Assembly (NCBI GenBank): GCA_937927685.1
Contig: CALBSC010000046.1
Coordinates: 1-51,223, forward strand
DNA: 51,223 nucleotides
Direction of reading: 5' to 3'
Source of the DNA: an uncultured Burkholderiales bacterium
GTDB lineage: Bacteria; Pseudomonadota; Gammaproteobacteria; Burkholderiales; Burkholderiaceae_C
Positions 24,709-33,816 of this stretch are shown here, in pieces; the stretch's first letter is position 1, and every line of letters starts with the position of its first letter. Both the position numbers and the translations under genes were made by a program. A model generated the notes under the pieces. It did no database searches, was not told where the DNA came from, and was given only the letters and a program-made list of their open reading frames with translations.

Positions 24709-25713
24709 ATGCCCCTGACCCTCGACATCTTTAACGACGACGCCTTTGGTGTTGCTTCGCTGACGGCTGCCATCAACAACCCGCCCGAAGGCCAATACGT
24801 TCCCAACCTGCTCGACAGCCTCTTTGAGGAAGAAGGCATCACCACCACCTCGGTCATGATCGAACGAGACGGCGATGCCCTGGCCCTGGTGCCGGCCAGC
24901 GAGCGCGGTGCCCCGGGTGACGTCACGGTGGGATCGAAGCGCGACATGATCCCGTTCTCGACCCTGCACCTGGCCACCACCGGTGCCATCAAGGCCGATG
25001 AAGTCCAGGGCGTGCGTGCCTTTGGTAGCGAATCGGAAACCCAGACCGTACAAAACCTCGTGACCCAGCGCCTCTTTAAAATGCGCCAGCGCCTGGAAGC
25101 GACCTTGCGCTACCACCGCTTCGGTGCCGTCACCGGCAAGATCTACGACGCCGATGGCTCGCGCGTGCTGCTTGATTTGCACCAGCGCTTTGGCATCACT
25201 GCGCAGTCGGTCAACATGGCGCTGGCCACGGAAACCACCGATCTGCAGCAAAAAATCCGTGACGCCAAACGCAAGAGTGAGGATGTCATCGGCGACTCGG
25301 GCGTGATCACCGGCTGGCTCGGGATCTGTGGTCGGGGCTTTTACGACGCCTTTGTTGGCCACGCCACGGTCAAGCAGGCTTACGACCGCTGGAACGACGG
25401 CCAATTCCTGCGCGACGACCTGCGCAAAGGCTTCACCTTTGGCGAGGTGACCTGGAAGGAGTTCTACGGCAAGGTTGGCAGCATCAGCTTCATTGGCGAG
25501 AACGATGCCTACTTGATCCCGGTCGGCGTGTCGGAACTGTTCATTACCCGCTACGCGCCAGCCGACTACATGGAAACGGTCAACACCATCGGTCTGCCGC
25601 TCTATGCCAAGCAGGAGCTGATGCGCATGAACAAGGGCGTGGAACTGGAGGCCCAGTCCAATCCGCTCAACCTGTGCACCAAACCGCGCGCCGTCATCAA
25701 GCTTGCCAAGTGA
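24709..25713 (+). CDS. major capsid protein (lambda gpE family)
   Basis: A 334-residue protein with AGGAGA upstream of the ATG. The motifs GEVTWKEFYG, GENDAYLIPVG and ELFITRYAPADYMETV, and the length, match the gpE family (HK97 fold). It is the most abundant head protein, and the order decoration-capsid-head completion is lambda-like. The opposite strand of this gene carries a long open frame, which is only a codon-bias shadow. Confidence 0.94.
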   Translation: MPLTLDIFNDDAFGVASLTAAINNPPEGQYVPNLLDSLFEEEGITTTSVMIERDGDALALVPASERGAPGDVTVGSKRDMIPFSTLHLATTGAIKADEVQGVRAFGSESETQTVQNLVTQRLFKMRQRLEATLRYHRFGAVTGKIYDADGSRVLLDLHQRFGITAQSVNMALATETTDLQQKIRDAKRKSEDVIGDSGVITGWLGICGRGFYDAFVGHATVKQAYDRWNDGQFLRDDLRKGFTFGEVTWKEFYGKVGSISFIGENDAYLIPVGVSELFITRYAPADYMETVNTIGLPLYAKQELMRMNKGVELEAQSNPLNLCTKPRAVIKLAK

Positions 25714-25723
25714 ATCGGCTGAC

Positions 25724-26023
25724 ATGCAAAACTTTCGTGCGCTCAGTGGCGAGCTGGATGCCAGCGTGTTCGATGCCTTGGCTGATCAGGCCGACATCGC
25801 CGGGCGCCCCTTGCGGGGTATGTTCTCTTCCCCGTGGCTCGCCCCACAGTTGGGTCGCCTGGATACCGGCCTGATTGAGCCGCAGCTGATCGTGCGCGAT
25901 CTCGATGCGCTCGATGTGGCCAAAGGCACGACGCTGAGCTTCGATGGCCAGACGTTCGAGGTCGTGGGCATTGAGCCCGATGGCACCGGTGTCACCGCCC
26001 TGATCCTGAGACCCCTGTCATGA
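25724..26023 (+). CDS. head-tail joining protein (FII-like)
   Basis: I chose the ATG at 25724, giving 99 residues; the upstream in-frame ATG overlaps the capsid stop region. The protein is short and beta-rich (EPQLIVRDLDALDVAKGTT, FEVVGIEPDG), like lambda FII connector proteins. It would bind the portal-W complex and accept the tail. Confidence 0.7.
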   Translation: MQNFRALSGELDASVFDALADQADIAGRPLRGMFSSPWLAPQLGRLDTGLIEPQLIVRDLDALDVAKGTTLSFDGQTFEVVGIEPDGTGVTALILRPLS

Positions 26024-26553
26024 GCACCACCCTCAAAGTCGATATCGATGTCGGCCAGGTGCTGGGCCTCACGCAAGGCCTCTCGGCTAATGCGAGCCAG
26101 GCCGCCTGGCGCCGCACGCTGCGCAAGACCGGTCAGTGGGTCAAAAGCCAGACCGCCAAGGCAGTGAGCCACGAGACCCGCATTCCGCAAAAGCTGTTGC
26201 GCCAGCGCCTGTACTTCTTTCTGCGCTCACGCGACAGCGGCAAAGTCTGGCTGGGGCTAAACGCCATCGAAGCCCATCGGCTGGGCAAGCCACGCCAGAC
26301 GCGTTCTGGAATCTCTGTAGGGCGGCATCGCCTTGATCAGGCCTGGCAGATGCGCAAACGCGCACCCGACGGCTCGGTCTATCGGCGCACCACCGCAGCG
26401 CGCCGGCCCTACGCGGTGGTGAAGGTTGACTGGGCCGGACCGGGCGAAGCGGCCTTTCGAGAGGCCGCCGGACGCACCGAAGAACGCTTGCTGACGTTAT
26501 TGCGCCAAGAAGTGAACTACGAGATTCACAAGGCTCTGGCTAAGGCCCGCTGA
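26020..26553 (+). CDS. minor tail protein Z-like (tail completion)
   Basis: A 177-residue basic protein. SQAAWRRTLRKTGQWVKSQTAKAVS, of which RRTLRKTGQWVK is diagnostic, and IPQKLLRQRLYFF resemble lambda gpZ (PF06763). The start overlaps the previous stop. It probably sits at the head-tail interface. Confidence 0.8.
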   Translation: MSTTLKVDIDVGQVLGLTQGLSANASQAAWRRTLRKTGQWVKSQTAKAVSHETRIPQKLLRQRLYFFLRSRDSGKVWLGLNAIEAHRLGKPRQTRSGISVGRHRLDQAWQMRKRAPDGSVYRRTTAARRPYAVVKVDWAGPGEAAFREAAGRTEERLLTLLRQEVNYEIHKALAKAR

Positions 26554-26566
26554 GGACACAAAACCC

Positions 26567-27082
26567 ATGATTGATTCACTTGCCCAACTGCACACGGCCA
26601 TCGTGAGCGGCCTGCGCGCGAAGCTCGCGGGGGTGCCAACGGTCGAGGCCTATCCGGTCCTGCAACGGCGCATCGGCTTGCCAGCCGTGTTGGTGGAATT
26701 GGCCGAGATGGAGCCCGACGATGATCCCGGAACGGGCGCTACGGCGCTCATCGGGCGATTTCAGGCGCGCGCCATCGTGGACCCCAATGCCGAGCAGGCT
26801 GACCTGCAGGTGAGAGAACTGGCCGCCCGTGTTGCGGTGGCTCTGACCCATGAAACCTGGAGCCTTCCGATCACCATGGCCAGTCTGGTGCAGATCGGGG
26901 ATGACGCCTTCAAGCCTGAGCTCGATGGCTATCTGGTCTGGGTGGTCGAATGGACCCATGCCTTCCATCTTGGTGGGACCGTCTGGCCTTATCCCGATGA
27001 AAGTGGTCTGGCCATCTGGGTGGGGTTCACGCCGGGCAGCCAGCGACCTGACAGCTACGAGCCTCTGACGGAGGCGCTATGA
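26567..27082 (+). CDS. putative tail terminator or tail completion protein
   Basis: A 171-residue protein. LAQLHTAIVSGLRAKLAGVPTV as first helix, a strand-rich middle (RFQARAIVDPN) and a helical segment (LQVRELAARVAVAL) match the general fold of tail terminators. The position between Z and V supports this. No close family name is recognised. Confidence 0.6.
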   Translation: MIDSLAQLHTAIVSGLRAKLAGVPTVEAYPVLQRRIGLPAVLVELAEMEPDDDPGTGATALIGRFQARAIVDPNAEQADLQVRELAARVAVALTHETWSLPITMASLVQIGDDAFKPELDGYLVWVVEWTHAFHLGGTVWPYPDESGLAIWVGFTPGSQRPDSYEPLTEAL

Positions 27083-27729
27083 GCGAGGCTTATGCGATTG
27101 GCGAGCACGACCGCATGATCGCGGCCATGCTGCAGGCCGGCACCATCGAGTTTGTCGATCACAGCAACGCGAGGGCACGGGTACGCGTCGGCGACTGGGT
27201 CTCAGCCTATCTGCCCTGGCATGTGCCGGCCGCAGGTGAAGTTCGTATCTGGCGCGCGCCCTCGGTGGGGGAGCAGTGCCTGCTGATTTCTCCCTCGGGT
27301 ATGCCAGAGGCCGGTTTCATCCTGCCGGGCTTTTACACCACGACGCACGGCCAGGCCGACAACCGCGACCATGTGACGGTGATCCGAATGCCCGATGGCG
27401 CACAGATGCTCTATGACTGGCAGGCCGGTGCGCTCCTGGTTGAGGGCACGCAGACCGTGACCGTAAAAAACGCCAGCACTGTGCTCATCGACAGTGGCGG
27501 ACCGGTGACAGTCAAAGCACCCGGCATCACCCTGGATGCACCTGAAACCACGGTCACCGGCAATCTGACGATTGGTGGAGCGCTCGCCCAAGGTGGTTCG
27601 GGTGGCGGTAATGCCATCTTCGGCGGCCAGGTACACGCACAAGGCGATGTCACTGCCGGCGGCATCAGCCTGCAGGGTCACACCCATACCGAACAAGGCG
27701 ACGGTGCGCAAACCAGCGCTGCCCGCTGA
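27079..27729 (+). CDS. baseplate spike protein (P2 gpV-like)
   Basis: A 216-residue protein. VRVGDWVSAYLPWHVPAAGEVR (only GDWVSAYLPWHVP need be noted) and GEQCLLISPSG form the OB domain of gpV. The later repeats (VTVKNASTVLIDSGGPVTVK, TLDAPETTVTGNLTIGG) form a triple-stranded beta-helix spike. It is the first clear P2-type gene in the late region, marking the switch from lambda-type head to P2-type tail. GGAGG precedes the ATG. Confidence 0.9.
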   Translation: MSEAYAIGEHDRMIAAMLQAGTIEFVDHSNARARVRVGDWVSAYLPWHVPAAGEVRIWRAPSVGEQCLLISPSGMPEAGFILPGFYTTTHGQADNRDHVTVIRMPDGAQMLYDWQAGALLVEGTQTVTVKNASTVLIDSGGPVTVKAPGITLDAPETTVTGNLTIGGALAQGGSGGGNAIFGGQVHAQGDVTAGGISLQGHTHTEQGDGAQTSAAR

Positions 27730-27762
27730 CCGTTCATTTACCCCCCAAACATCCCCAACCCT

Positions 27763-27792
27763 AACCCCGTCCAGTTCGTGCTGGGCGGGGTT
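27763..27792 (+). terminator. hairpin before the next small gene
   Basis: AACCCCGTCCAG (27763-27774) pairs with CTGGGCGGGGTT (27781-27792) over 12 bp, including one G-T pair, with a 6-nt loop. The T run is weak, so attenuation or mRNA processing is as likely as termination. Two similar hairpins precede the sheath and DUF6127 genes. Confidence 0.45.
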
Positions 27793-27812
27793 GTGTATTT
27801 CAGGAGCCCCAC

Positions 27813-28037
27813 ATGGCCAAGATCGATGCCAAGCCCGCTGTCGCTACGGATGAGAAACCTACCCAGCAGGTGACCTTTCGCGACCTCGCTTTCAAGAGCC
27901 GCACCCTGGTGCTGGCCGATGGCCGCAGCTTTGCCGTTGAGCAGGGGCGTATCCAGACGGGTGACACAGCCCTGATCGCCTTTCTGGAAAAGCACGCCGA
28001 TTTCCGGCGTGAGGCCGAGCCACTGGCCGGAGCGTGA
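27813..28037 (+). CDS. small hypothetical in the baseplate operon
   Basis: A 74-residue protein with CAGGAG before its ATG. It is beta-rich (VTFRDLAFKSRTLVLADGRSF), followed by TGDTALIAFLEKHADF. Similar small proteins precede gp25 in P2-like tails, perhaps a baseplate or head-tail adaptor. No family is named. Confidence 0.7.
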   Translation: MAKIDAKPAVATDEKPTQQVTFRDLAFKSRTLVLADGRSFAVEQGRIQTGDTALIAFLEKHADFRREAEPLAGA

Positions 28038-28040
28038 TCC

Positions 28041-28373
28041 ATGGCTTTGATCGGCATGAGCCGGGACAACGGCCAGGCCCTAGCTGGCGTCGCGCACTTG
28101 AAGCAGTCGATCCGCGACATCCTGAGCACGCCCTTGGGTAGCCGTCGCATGCGCCCGGAGTACGGCTCAGAAATTCCGCGCTACGTGGACCTACCCATCA
28201 ACAAAGGCTGGATCTCGGCAGTGCAGGCGGAAGCCGCACGCGTCATCGGTCGCTGGGAGCCACGCATCCGCTTGTCGGCGGTGCGCATCACCGCCGTGGT
28301 CGATGGGCGCATCGATTTCCGGATTGAGGGCGAGTACGAGGCTGCGCCTTTGCTGCTGGAGGTTGCCCTGTGA
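28041..28373 (+). CDS. baseplate wedge protein W (gp25 family)
   Basis: A 110-residue protein. HLKQSIRDILSTPLGSRRMRPEYGS, of which TPLGSRRMRPEYG is the signature, identifies the T4 gp25/P2 W family. It starts the sheath polymerisation platform in the baseplate. It is followed by J and I as in P2. Confidence 0.93.
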   Translation: MALIGMSRDNGQALAGVAHLKQSIRDILSTPLGSRRMRPEYGSEIPRYVDLPINKGWISAVQAEAARVIGRWEPRIRLSAVRITAVVDGRIDFRIEGEYEAAPLLLEVAL

Positions 28374-29254
28374 TCGACCTGTCCCAACTGCCTGCCCCTG
28401 AGGTCGTTGAGCCGTTGGACTTCGAGGTGGTGTACCAGGATTTGCTGGCCACGTTTCGTGCGCTGATGGGTGATGGATGGACAGCACCGCTGGAGTCCGA
28501 TCCGGTGGTGAAGTTGCTCGAGCTTGCCGCCTACCGCGAAGTGCAGCTGCGAGCCCGCATCAACGATGCCGCACGCGCCGTATTGCTCGCATACGCCGTG
28601 GGCGCCGACCTTGAACAGCTGGCGGCCAACGTCAACGTCTCGCGTCTGCTCGTCTCGCCCGGTGACCCCGAGGCCACACCGCCCCTCGACCCCGTTTATG
28701 AAAACGATGCCAGTCTGCGTGCCCGGGTACAGCGGGCTTTCGAAGGACTATCGGTAGCAGGACCACGGGCGGCCTACATCTTTCATGCGCTGTCAGCCGA
28801 TGGGCGCGTGGCCGATGCCTCGGCCGAAAGCCCGGCACCGGCCCAGGTGGTGGTCACAGTGCTTTCGCGCGAAGGCGATGGCAGTGCTTCTGCCGAACTG
28901 CTGGCCGTGGTTGAAGCGGCCTTGTCCAGCGAAGAGGTGCGCCCTGTGGCCGATCAGCTCACCGTGCAAGGCGCCCAGATCGTGCCGTACCAGGTGAGTG
29001 CCACGCTTTGGCTGTATCCGGGACCAGAGGCCGAGCCCATCCTCGCCGCTGCGCAGGCGCAACTGGACGCGTATGTCAGCACCCAGCGCCGACTTGGGCG
29101 CGATATCCGGCGCTCAGCCTTGTTTGCTGCCTTGCATGTGGAGGGGGTGCAGCGGGTTGAGCTGCTGCATCCGGCAGCCGATGTGGTACTGACCAGTAGC
29201 CAGGCGGCGCATTGCACCGCAATCGACATCTCCACCGGAGGCTTCGATGAGTAG
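28370..29254 (+). CDS. baseplate assembly protein J
   Basis: A 294-residue protein with a GTG start and GGAGG upstream. The sequence LLELAAYREVQLRARINDAARAV (core YREVQLRARIN) and the C-terminal GRDIRRSALFAALHVEGV match P2 gpJ/T4 gp6. It builds the baseplate wedge with W and I. The ATG of gpI overlaps its end. Confidence 0.93.
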   Translation: MIDLSQLPAPEVVEPLDFEVVYQDLLATFRALMGDGWTAPLESDPVVKLLELAAYREVQLRARINDAARAVLLAYAVGADLEQLAANVNVSRLLVSPGDPEATPPLDPVYENDASLRARVQRAFEGLSVAGPRAAYIFHALSADGRVADASAESPAPAQVVVTVLSREGDGSASAELLAVVEAALSSEEVRPVADQLTVQGAQIVPYQVSATLWLYPGPEAEPILAAAQAQLDAYVSTQRRLGRDIRRSALFAALHVEGVQRVELLHPAADVVLTSSQAAHCTAIDISTGGFDE

Positions 29255-29870
29255 CGCACTGCTGCCGGCCAACAGTACGCCGCTGGAGCGGCATTGGGCT
29301 GACGCGACACAGCGATCGACGCCGGTGCCGATTGCCGAGCTGTGGCGGCCCCAGTCTTGCCCAGCCAACTTGCTGCCGTACTTGGCCTGGGCGCGCTCGG
29401 TGGATCGCTGGGACCCCGCCTGGTCGGATGCAGCCAAGCGCGGTGTCATCGCCTCGGCGTTTTACGTGCACCAGCACAAGGGCACCATCGGTGCGCTGCG
29501 CCGGGTGGTCGAGCCCTTGGGCTACCTGATCGAGGTGATGGAGTGGTGGGAGCGGGTGCCTACCGGCCCAGCAGGCACCTTCAGCTTGAAGGTGGGCGTG
29601 CTCGACACCGGTATCACCGACGCTATGTACCTGGAGCTCGAGCGTCTGATCGATGACGCCAAGCCGCTGAGTCGCCACCTGATTGGCCTGGCCATCAGCC
29701 TGGAAGCCCGGGGCGATTGCCCGATTCATGTCGCGGCTTACGAGGGCGATGAGATGGTCGTTTATCCCTACACCCCGGCAGAAGTCGAGGTCACCGGCGT
29801 GATCGGAAGCGCCGGTGCGGATCACACCATCGACCACATGAACATTTATCCCTGGAGTTCGCTCGCATGA
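29247..29870 (+). CDS. tail protein I
   Basis: A 207-residue protein. LLPANSTPLERHWADATQR, LLPYLAWARSVDRWDP and the C-terminal half match P2 gpI, a baseplate wedge component that anchors the tail fibre. GGAGG lies before the start, which overlaps gene J by 8 bp. Confidence 0.92.
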   Translation: MSSALLPANSTPLERHWADATQRSTPVPIAELWRPQSCPANLLPYLAWARSVDRWDPAWSDAAKRGVIASAFYVHQHKGTIGALRRVVEPLGYLIEVMEWWERVPTGPAGTFSLKVGVLDTGITDAMYLELERLIDDAKPLSRHLIGLAISLEARGDCPIHVAAYEGDEMVVYPYTPAEVEVTGVIGSAGADHTIDHMNIYPWSSLA

Positions 29871-30940
29871 GTCAAACCTACTTTGCCATCCTGACCGCGA
29901 TTGGTGAGGCCAAGCTGGCCAATGCCACTGCGCTCGGGACTACGCTACAGCTGACCCAGATGGGAGTCGGTGATGGCAACGGCAGCACGCCATTGCCCAA
30001 TCGCAACCAGACCGCGCTGCTTCGAGAAAACCGCCGCGCACCGCTCAACCGCCTGTTCGTCGATCCGGCCAATGCCAGCCAGATCATTGCCGAGCAGGTC
30101 ATTCCGGAGGAGATCGGTGGTTGGTGGATTCGGGAGATCGGCTTGTACGACGCCGACGGCAATCTGTGCGCGGTGGCCAACTGCCCGGACACCTACAAGC
30201 CCGTGCTGGCCGAGGGTTCAGGTCGCACGCAGGTGATCCGCATGGTGCTGATCGTCAGCAATACCTCAGCGGTGCAACTGAAGATCGATCCGGCGATCGT
30301 GCTGGCCACACGCGGGTATGTGGACGACGAGTTCAGCAAACATCTGGCGGCGCTTGATCCTCATCCGCAGTACATGACCGCACCGGAAGTCGCCAGCGCC
30401 ATTTCCGGGAAGGCGGACAAGGCTATGACGCTAGCAGGCTACGGCATAGCAGATGGCGCCACCTTATCGCTAGTTGCACAAGCGGCACCTCCCGGCGCTG
30501 TAGCGTTCTTTGGCATGACAGTTGCCCCCGATGGATGGCTAAAAGCCAATGGTGCAGAAATCAGTCGATCCACATACGCAGGGCTTTTTGCTGCAATCGG
30601 AACAACGTTTGGTGCAGGCAACGGTACAACCTCTTTCAAATTGCCAGATTTGCGAGGGGAATTTTTGAGAGGGGTTGACGATTTCCGCGGGGTAGATGTT
30701 GGGCGACTAATCGGGATTCTTCAAAGTGATGCAATAAGAAACATTACCGGCTCATTTGATGGGTATACGGGGGCACACACTGCTTTCGGTGCGTTTTATC
30801 TCGGAAACATCTCAACAGATAACGCTCAAACAACCACTACCAGTTATCACGGTGTGAACTTCGATGCTAGCAGAGTCGTTCCTACTGCAGCAGAAAACCG
30901 ACCGCGCAATATTGCTTTACTTGCCTGCATCAAATACTGA
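29867..30940 (+). CDS. tail fibre protein (P2 gpH-type with phage collar domain)
   Basis: A 357-residue fibre. The N-terminal 160 residues (TYFAILTAIGEAKLANA, IGGWWIREIGLYDADGN) are the DUF3751 baseplate-attachment domain. A short linker leads to a collar domain (APPGAVAFFGM, PDGWLKANGAEI, FKLPDLRGEFLRG), which forms the receptor-binding tip. From about 30420 the base composition becomes clearly more AT-rich than in the rest of the tail genes, suggesting that the tip was exchanged by recombination. It determines host range. Confidence 0.9.
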   Translation: MSQTYFAILTAIGEAKLANATALGTTLQLTQMGVGDGNGSTPLPNRNQTALLRENRRAPLNRLFVDPANASQIIAEQVIPEEIGGWWIREIGLYDADGNLCAVANCPDTYKPVLAEGSGRTQVIRMVLIVSNTSAVQLKIDPAIVLATRGYVDDEFSKHLAALDPHPQYMTAPEVASAISGKADKAMTLAGYGIADGATLSLVAQAAPPGAVAFFGMTVAPDGWLKANGAEISRSTYAGLFAAIGTTFGAGNGTTSFKLPDLRGEFLRGVDDFRGVDVGRLIGILQSDAIRNITGSFDGYTGAHTAFGAFYLGNISTDNAQTTTTSYHGVNFDASRVVPTAAENRPRNIALLACIKY

Positions 30941-30948
30941 GGCCGCTC

Positions 30949-31698
30949 ATGAAAACTCTCTATCACTACCAACCCGAAACCGGCGAGCTGCTGGGCGAGA
31001 GTCCGGCTGATCCGTCTCCTCTGGAGCCGGAGGTCTGGCTGATTCCGGCGCATGCCACCGATCTGCCACCGCCCAAGCCCAAAGCGCAACAGGTCGCAGT
31101 CTTCCGAGATAGCCGCTGGCAGCTCGCGCCAGATTGGCGCACGGCTTCGCTGTGGTCCACCGAAGATGGCACAGCCGTCTCGATCACAGATATTGGTGTC
31201 ACCCCCGCCGATGCTCACGCCACCAAAACACCACGTCCCAGCGCGGCCCACCGATGGCAAAACGATCAATGGCAGGAGGACGAAATGTTACGCTCGGCCT
31301 TGCTCGATGCGTTGAAGATCGAGCTGTGCCAGCAGATCGATGGCCTTGCCGATCAGGTGAGGCGCGAGTTGGCGGGTGATCCCTTGCGGGGCGCTGAATA
31401 CGACCGGGCTGCGCAGGAGGCCAGTGTGTACCAAACCGCAGGTTACGCCGGCTCGGTACCACCAGCGGTTCTGTCGTGGGCCGAAGCCAAAGGCTGGACC
31501 GCGCAGGCTGCTGCCGACGATATCTTGCGTGCTGCAGGCCGTTGGAATGCCGCCCTTTACCAGTTGCGCGACCAGCGTCTCAAAACCAAGGAGGCCATTC
31601 GCAGTGCGCTTGATGAGGCGAGCGTCAATGCGATCGCGGCGGCTGGGCTTGACGCCCTGCGTGCTGTGCCCCTGATGGCAGACACGTTGCCGCCGTAA
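30949..31698 (+). CDS. tail fibre assembly/chaperone-like protein
   Basis: A 249-residue protein directly after the fibre gene. The N-terminus (TLYHYQPETGELLGES) is shared by several phage fibre-linked proteins. The rest has HRWQNDQWQEDEML and a helical C-terminal half. The place of P2 gene G suggests a fibre chaperone. The sequence support is only general. Confidence 0.65.
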   Translation: MKTLYHYQPETGELLGESPADPSPLEPEVWLIPAHATDLPPPKPKAQQVAVFRDSRWQLAPDWRTASLWSTEDGTAVSITDIGVTPADAHATKTPRPSAAHRWQNDQWQEDEMLRSALLDALKIELCQQIDGLADQVRRELAGDPLRGAEYDRAAQEASVYQTAGYAGSVPPAVLSWAEAKGWTAQAAADDILRAAGRWNAALYQLRDQRLKTKEAIRSALDEASVNAIAAAGLDALRAVPLMADTLPP

Positions 31699-31742
31699 CT
31701 TGCCCCACGCTTGATCCCTGCCATCCCCGTCCATGCCATCCG

Positions 31743-31768
31743 GCCCACCCCAGCGGTGGGCTTTTTAA
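31743..31768 (+). terminator. Rho-independent terminator before the sheath gene
   Basis: GCCCACC (31743-31749) pairs with GGTGGGC (31755-31761), followed by five T. It ends the baseplate/fibre unit just ahead of the tail sheath gene. Confidence 0.8.
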
Positions 31769-31783
31769 TTTCTGGAGAACACG

Positions 31784-32944
31784 ATGCCCACTTCCTTCTT
31801 CCACGGGGTGACCGTCACCCTGATCGACACCGGTCCGCGACCGATCGCCATTCCGTCCTCTTCGATCATCGGCCTGGTCGATACCTATACCCCCGCTGAG
31901 GGGCTGGCCGCGCCCAACAAGCCCATCTTGCTGACTTCTTATCGCGAGGCGGTGAAGCAGTTCGGTACGGGCAGCGCCCTGGCCAAGTCGGCACGCGGTA
32001 TCTACGCCCAGTCCTCGGCAGTGGTGGTGGCCATTGGAGTGCCGTTCGTTGCCGATGCCGCTGCGCTCACCAGCGCCATCATCGGTGGCGTGACGGTCGA
32101 TGGCCAGCGCACGGGCATGCAGGGACTGCTCGACGGCAAGTCCGTACATAACGCGCAACCCCGTCTGATCGTCTGCCCGGGGCACTCAGCCACCCAGGCG
32201 GTGGCCAGTGCCATGGATGGCTTGGCGGCAAAGCTCAAGGCAATCGCCATCGTTGATGGCCCCAATACCGACGACGAGGCAGCCATTGCCTACTTCAGCA
32301 ATTTCGGGAGTAAGCGCGTCTTTGCGGTCGACCCCTGGCTCAAGGTCTGGGATACCGAGTCTGGCGCGGCCAGCATGGCGCCGGTGTCCCCGTATGCCGC
32401 AGGTCTCTTTGCCCGGACCGATCGGGAATACGGGTTCTGGGCCTCGCCCTCGAACAAGGAGTTCGTTGAGGTCATCGGCACGGCCCGCCCGATCGAATTT
32501 CTCGATGGGGATGAGACCTGCCGCGCCAACCTGCTTAATGCCGCCAACATCACCACGGTCATCCGTGATGGCGGCTACCGCCTGTGGGGAAACCGCACGC
32601 GCTCGGCAGAAGCCAAATGGGCCTTCGTGACCCGGGTGCGCACGGTGGACATCGTCATGGACGCCATCCTCTATGGCCACAAATGGGCGGTGGACCGATC
32701 CATCACCAAGACCTACGTCAAGGACGTGACCGAAGGCCTGCAGGCCTTCATGCGCGATCTGAAAGCGCAGGGCGCCATCATCAATTTCGAGGTCTACCCC
32801 GACCCCGAGCTCAACACCGCGAGCCAGCTTGAGCAAGGCCGCGTGTACTGGAACATCCGCTTCACCGACGTGCCTCCCGCAGAAAACCCCACCTTCCGGG
32901 TCGAGGTCACGAACCAGTGGATTACCGAAGTTCTCGATATTTAA
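31784..32944 (+). CDS. tail sheath protein (P2 FI)
   Basis: A 386-residue contractile sheath protein. FFHGVTVTLIDTGPRPIAI (core TVTLIDTGPRPI), SSIIGLVDTY and the C-terminal ENPTFRVEVTNQWITEVLD are the FI pattern. TGGAG precedes the ATG. It polymerises around the tube and contracts on infection, which classes the phage as a myovirus. Confidence 0.95.
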   Translation: MPTSFFHGVTVTLIDTGPRPIAIPSSSIIGLVDTYTPAEGLAAPNKPILLTSYREAVKQFGTGSALAKSARGIYAQSSAVVVAIGVPFVADAAALTSAIIGGVTVDGQRTGMQGLLDGKSVHNAQPRLIVCPGHSATQAVASAMDGLAAKLKAIAIVDGPNTDDEAAIAYFSNFGSKRVFAVDPWLKVWDTESGAASMAPVSPYAAGLFARTDREYGFWASPSNKEFVEVIGTARPIEFLDGDETCRANLLNAANITTVIRDGGYRLWGNRTRSAEAKWAFVTRVRTVDIVMDAILYGHKWAVDRSITKTYVKDVTEGLQAFMRDLKAQGAIINFEVYPDPELNTASQLEQGRVYWNIRFTDVPPAENPTFRVEVTNQWITEVLDI

Positions 32945-32956
32945 GGAGCCGCCATC

Positions 32957-33460
32957 GTGATCCCGCAAACCCTCTACAACCTCAACCTCTTCATCGACGG
33001 CATGAACTTTGCCGGCATCGCCACCCAGGTTAACCCGCCCAAACTCAAGATCAAGGCCGAAGATTACCGGGGTGGCGGCATGGACGCCCCGATCAAAATG
33101 GATCTGGGCCTCGAAGCGCTGGAGGCCAACTTCTCGCTCTCGGGCATGTCGGTCGAAGCCCTGCGCTTCTTTGGCCTGGCTGACCAGAGTGCCTTCAACG
33201 GCGTCTTCCGGGGCGCTTTCCGCACCCACAAGGGCGAGGTGCAGTCCTGCATCGTGACGCTGCGCGGCATGCTGACCGAGGTCGACATGGGCGACTGGAA
33301 GCCCTCGGAGAAGGCCGAAACCAAATTCAGCCTAGCCTGCAGCTACTACAAGCTCGAGCTCGATGGCCTGCTCATCTACGAGATCGACCCGATCGCCTCG
33401 GTGCGCATCGTCGACGGGCGCGACCAGCTGGCCGATATCCGTTCCGCCCTTGGCTTGTAA
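32957..33460 (+). CDS. tail tube protein (P2 FII)
   Basis: A 167-residue protein with a GTG start behind AAGGAG. QTLYNLNLFIDGMNFAG (core LYNLNLFIDG), YRGGGMDAPIKMDLGLE and YYKLELDGLLIYEID identify FII. Sheath and tube lie side by side as in P2. Confidence 0.95.
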   Translation: MIPQTLYNLNLFIDGMNFAGIATQVNPPKLKIKAEDYRGGGMDAPIKMDLGLEALEANFSLSGMSVEALRFFGLADQSAFNGVFRGAFRTHKGEVQSCIVTLRGMLTEVDMGDWKPSEKAETKFSLACSYYKLELDGLLIYEIDPIASVRIVDGRDQLADIRSALGL

Positions 33461-33492
33461 CCCACATCCCATCTACCTGAGGAGAACGTCTC

Positions 33493-33816
33493 ATGGACCA
33501 ACTGACCGTCAAGCTGCAGCACCCGACCGAATTCGATGGCATCCGCCGCGACATCCTGACTCTGCGTACGCCACTCGTGCGCGACATGCGCCTGGCTTCC
33601 AGGCAAGCGCCGTCTGACGCCGAAGAGCGCGAACTGATCCTGTTCGGAATTCTGGCGGGCGTTGCGCCCAAGGATCTGGAGGGCATGCGCTTTACCGACT
33701 ACAAGCGCCTGCAAGACAGCTACTTTCGCCTGGTGTCCGCTCGCCCGGATGACGCCGCCCCTGCTGGGTCTGCTTATGAAGCGTCTGGCGCGGGAGCTGC
33801 ACTTCCCGCCGTCTGA
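33493..33816 (+). CDS. tail assembly chaperone E
   Basis: A 107-residue protein with GAGGAG before its ATG. VKLQHPTEFDGIRRDILTLR and the ILFGILAGVAPKDLEGM segment match P2 gpE, which assists tape measure folding. The last 20 residues (after VSARPDD) are low-complexity. The useful reading is in the overlapping frame, pointing to a frameshifted E+E' product. Confidence 0.88.
   Translation: MDQLTVKLQHPTEFDGIRRDILTLRTPLVRDMRLASRQAPSDAEERELILFGILAGVAPKDLEGMRFTDYKRLQDSYFRLVSARPDDAAPAGSAYEASGAGAALPAV

Noticed and set aside
24688..25725. 345-codon open frame on the minus strand
   Set aside because: Antisense to the complete major capsid gene. It has no family similarity and results from GC-rich codon bias.
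32186..33229. 347-codon open frame on the minus strand
   Set aside because: Antisense to the tail sheath and tube genes, both of which are unmistakable.
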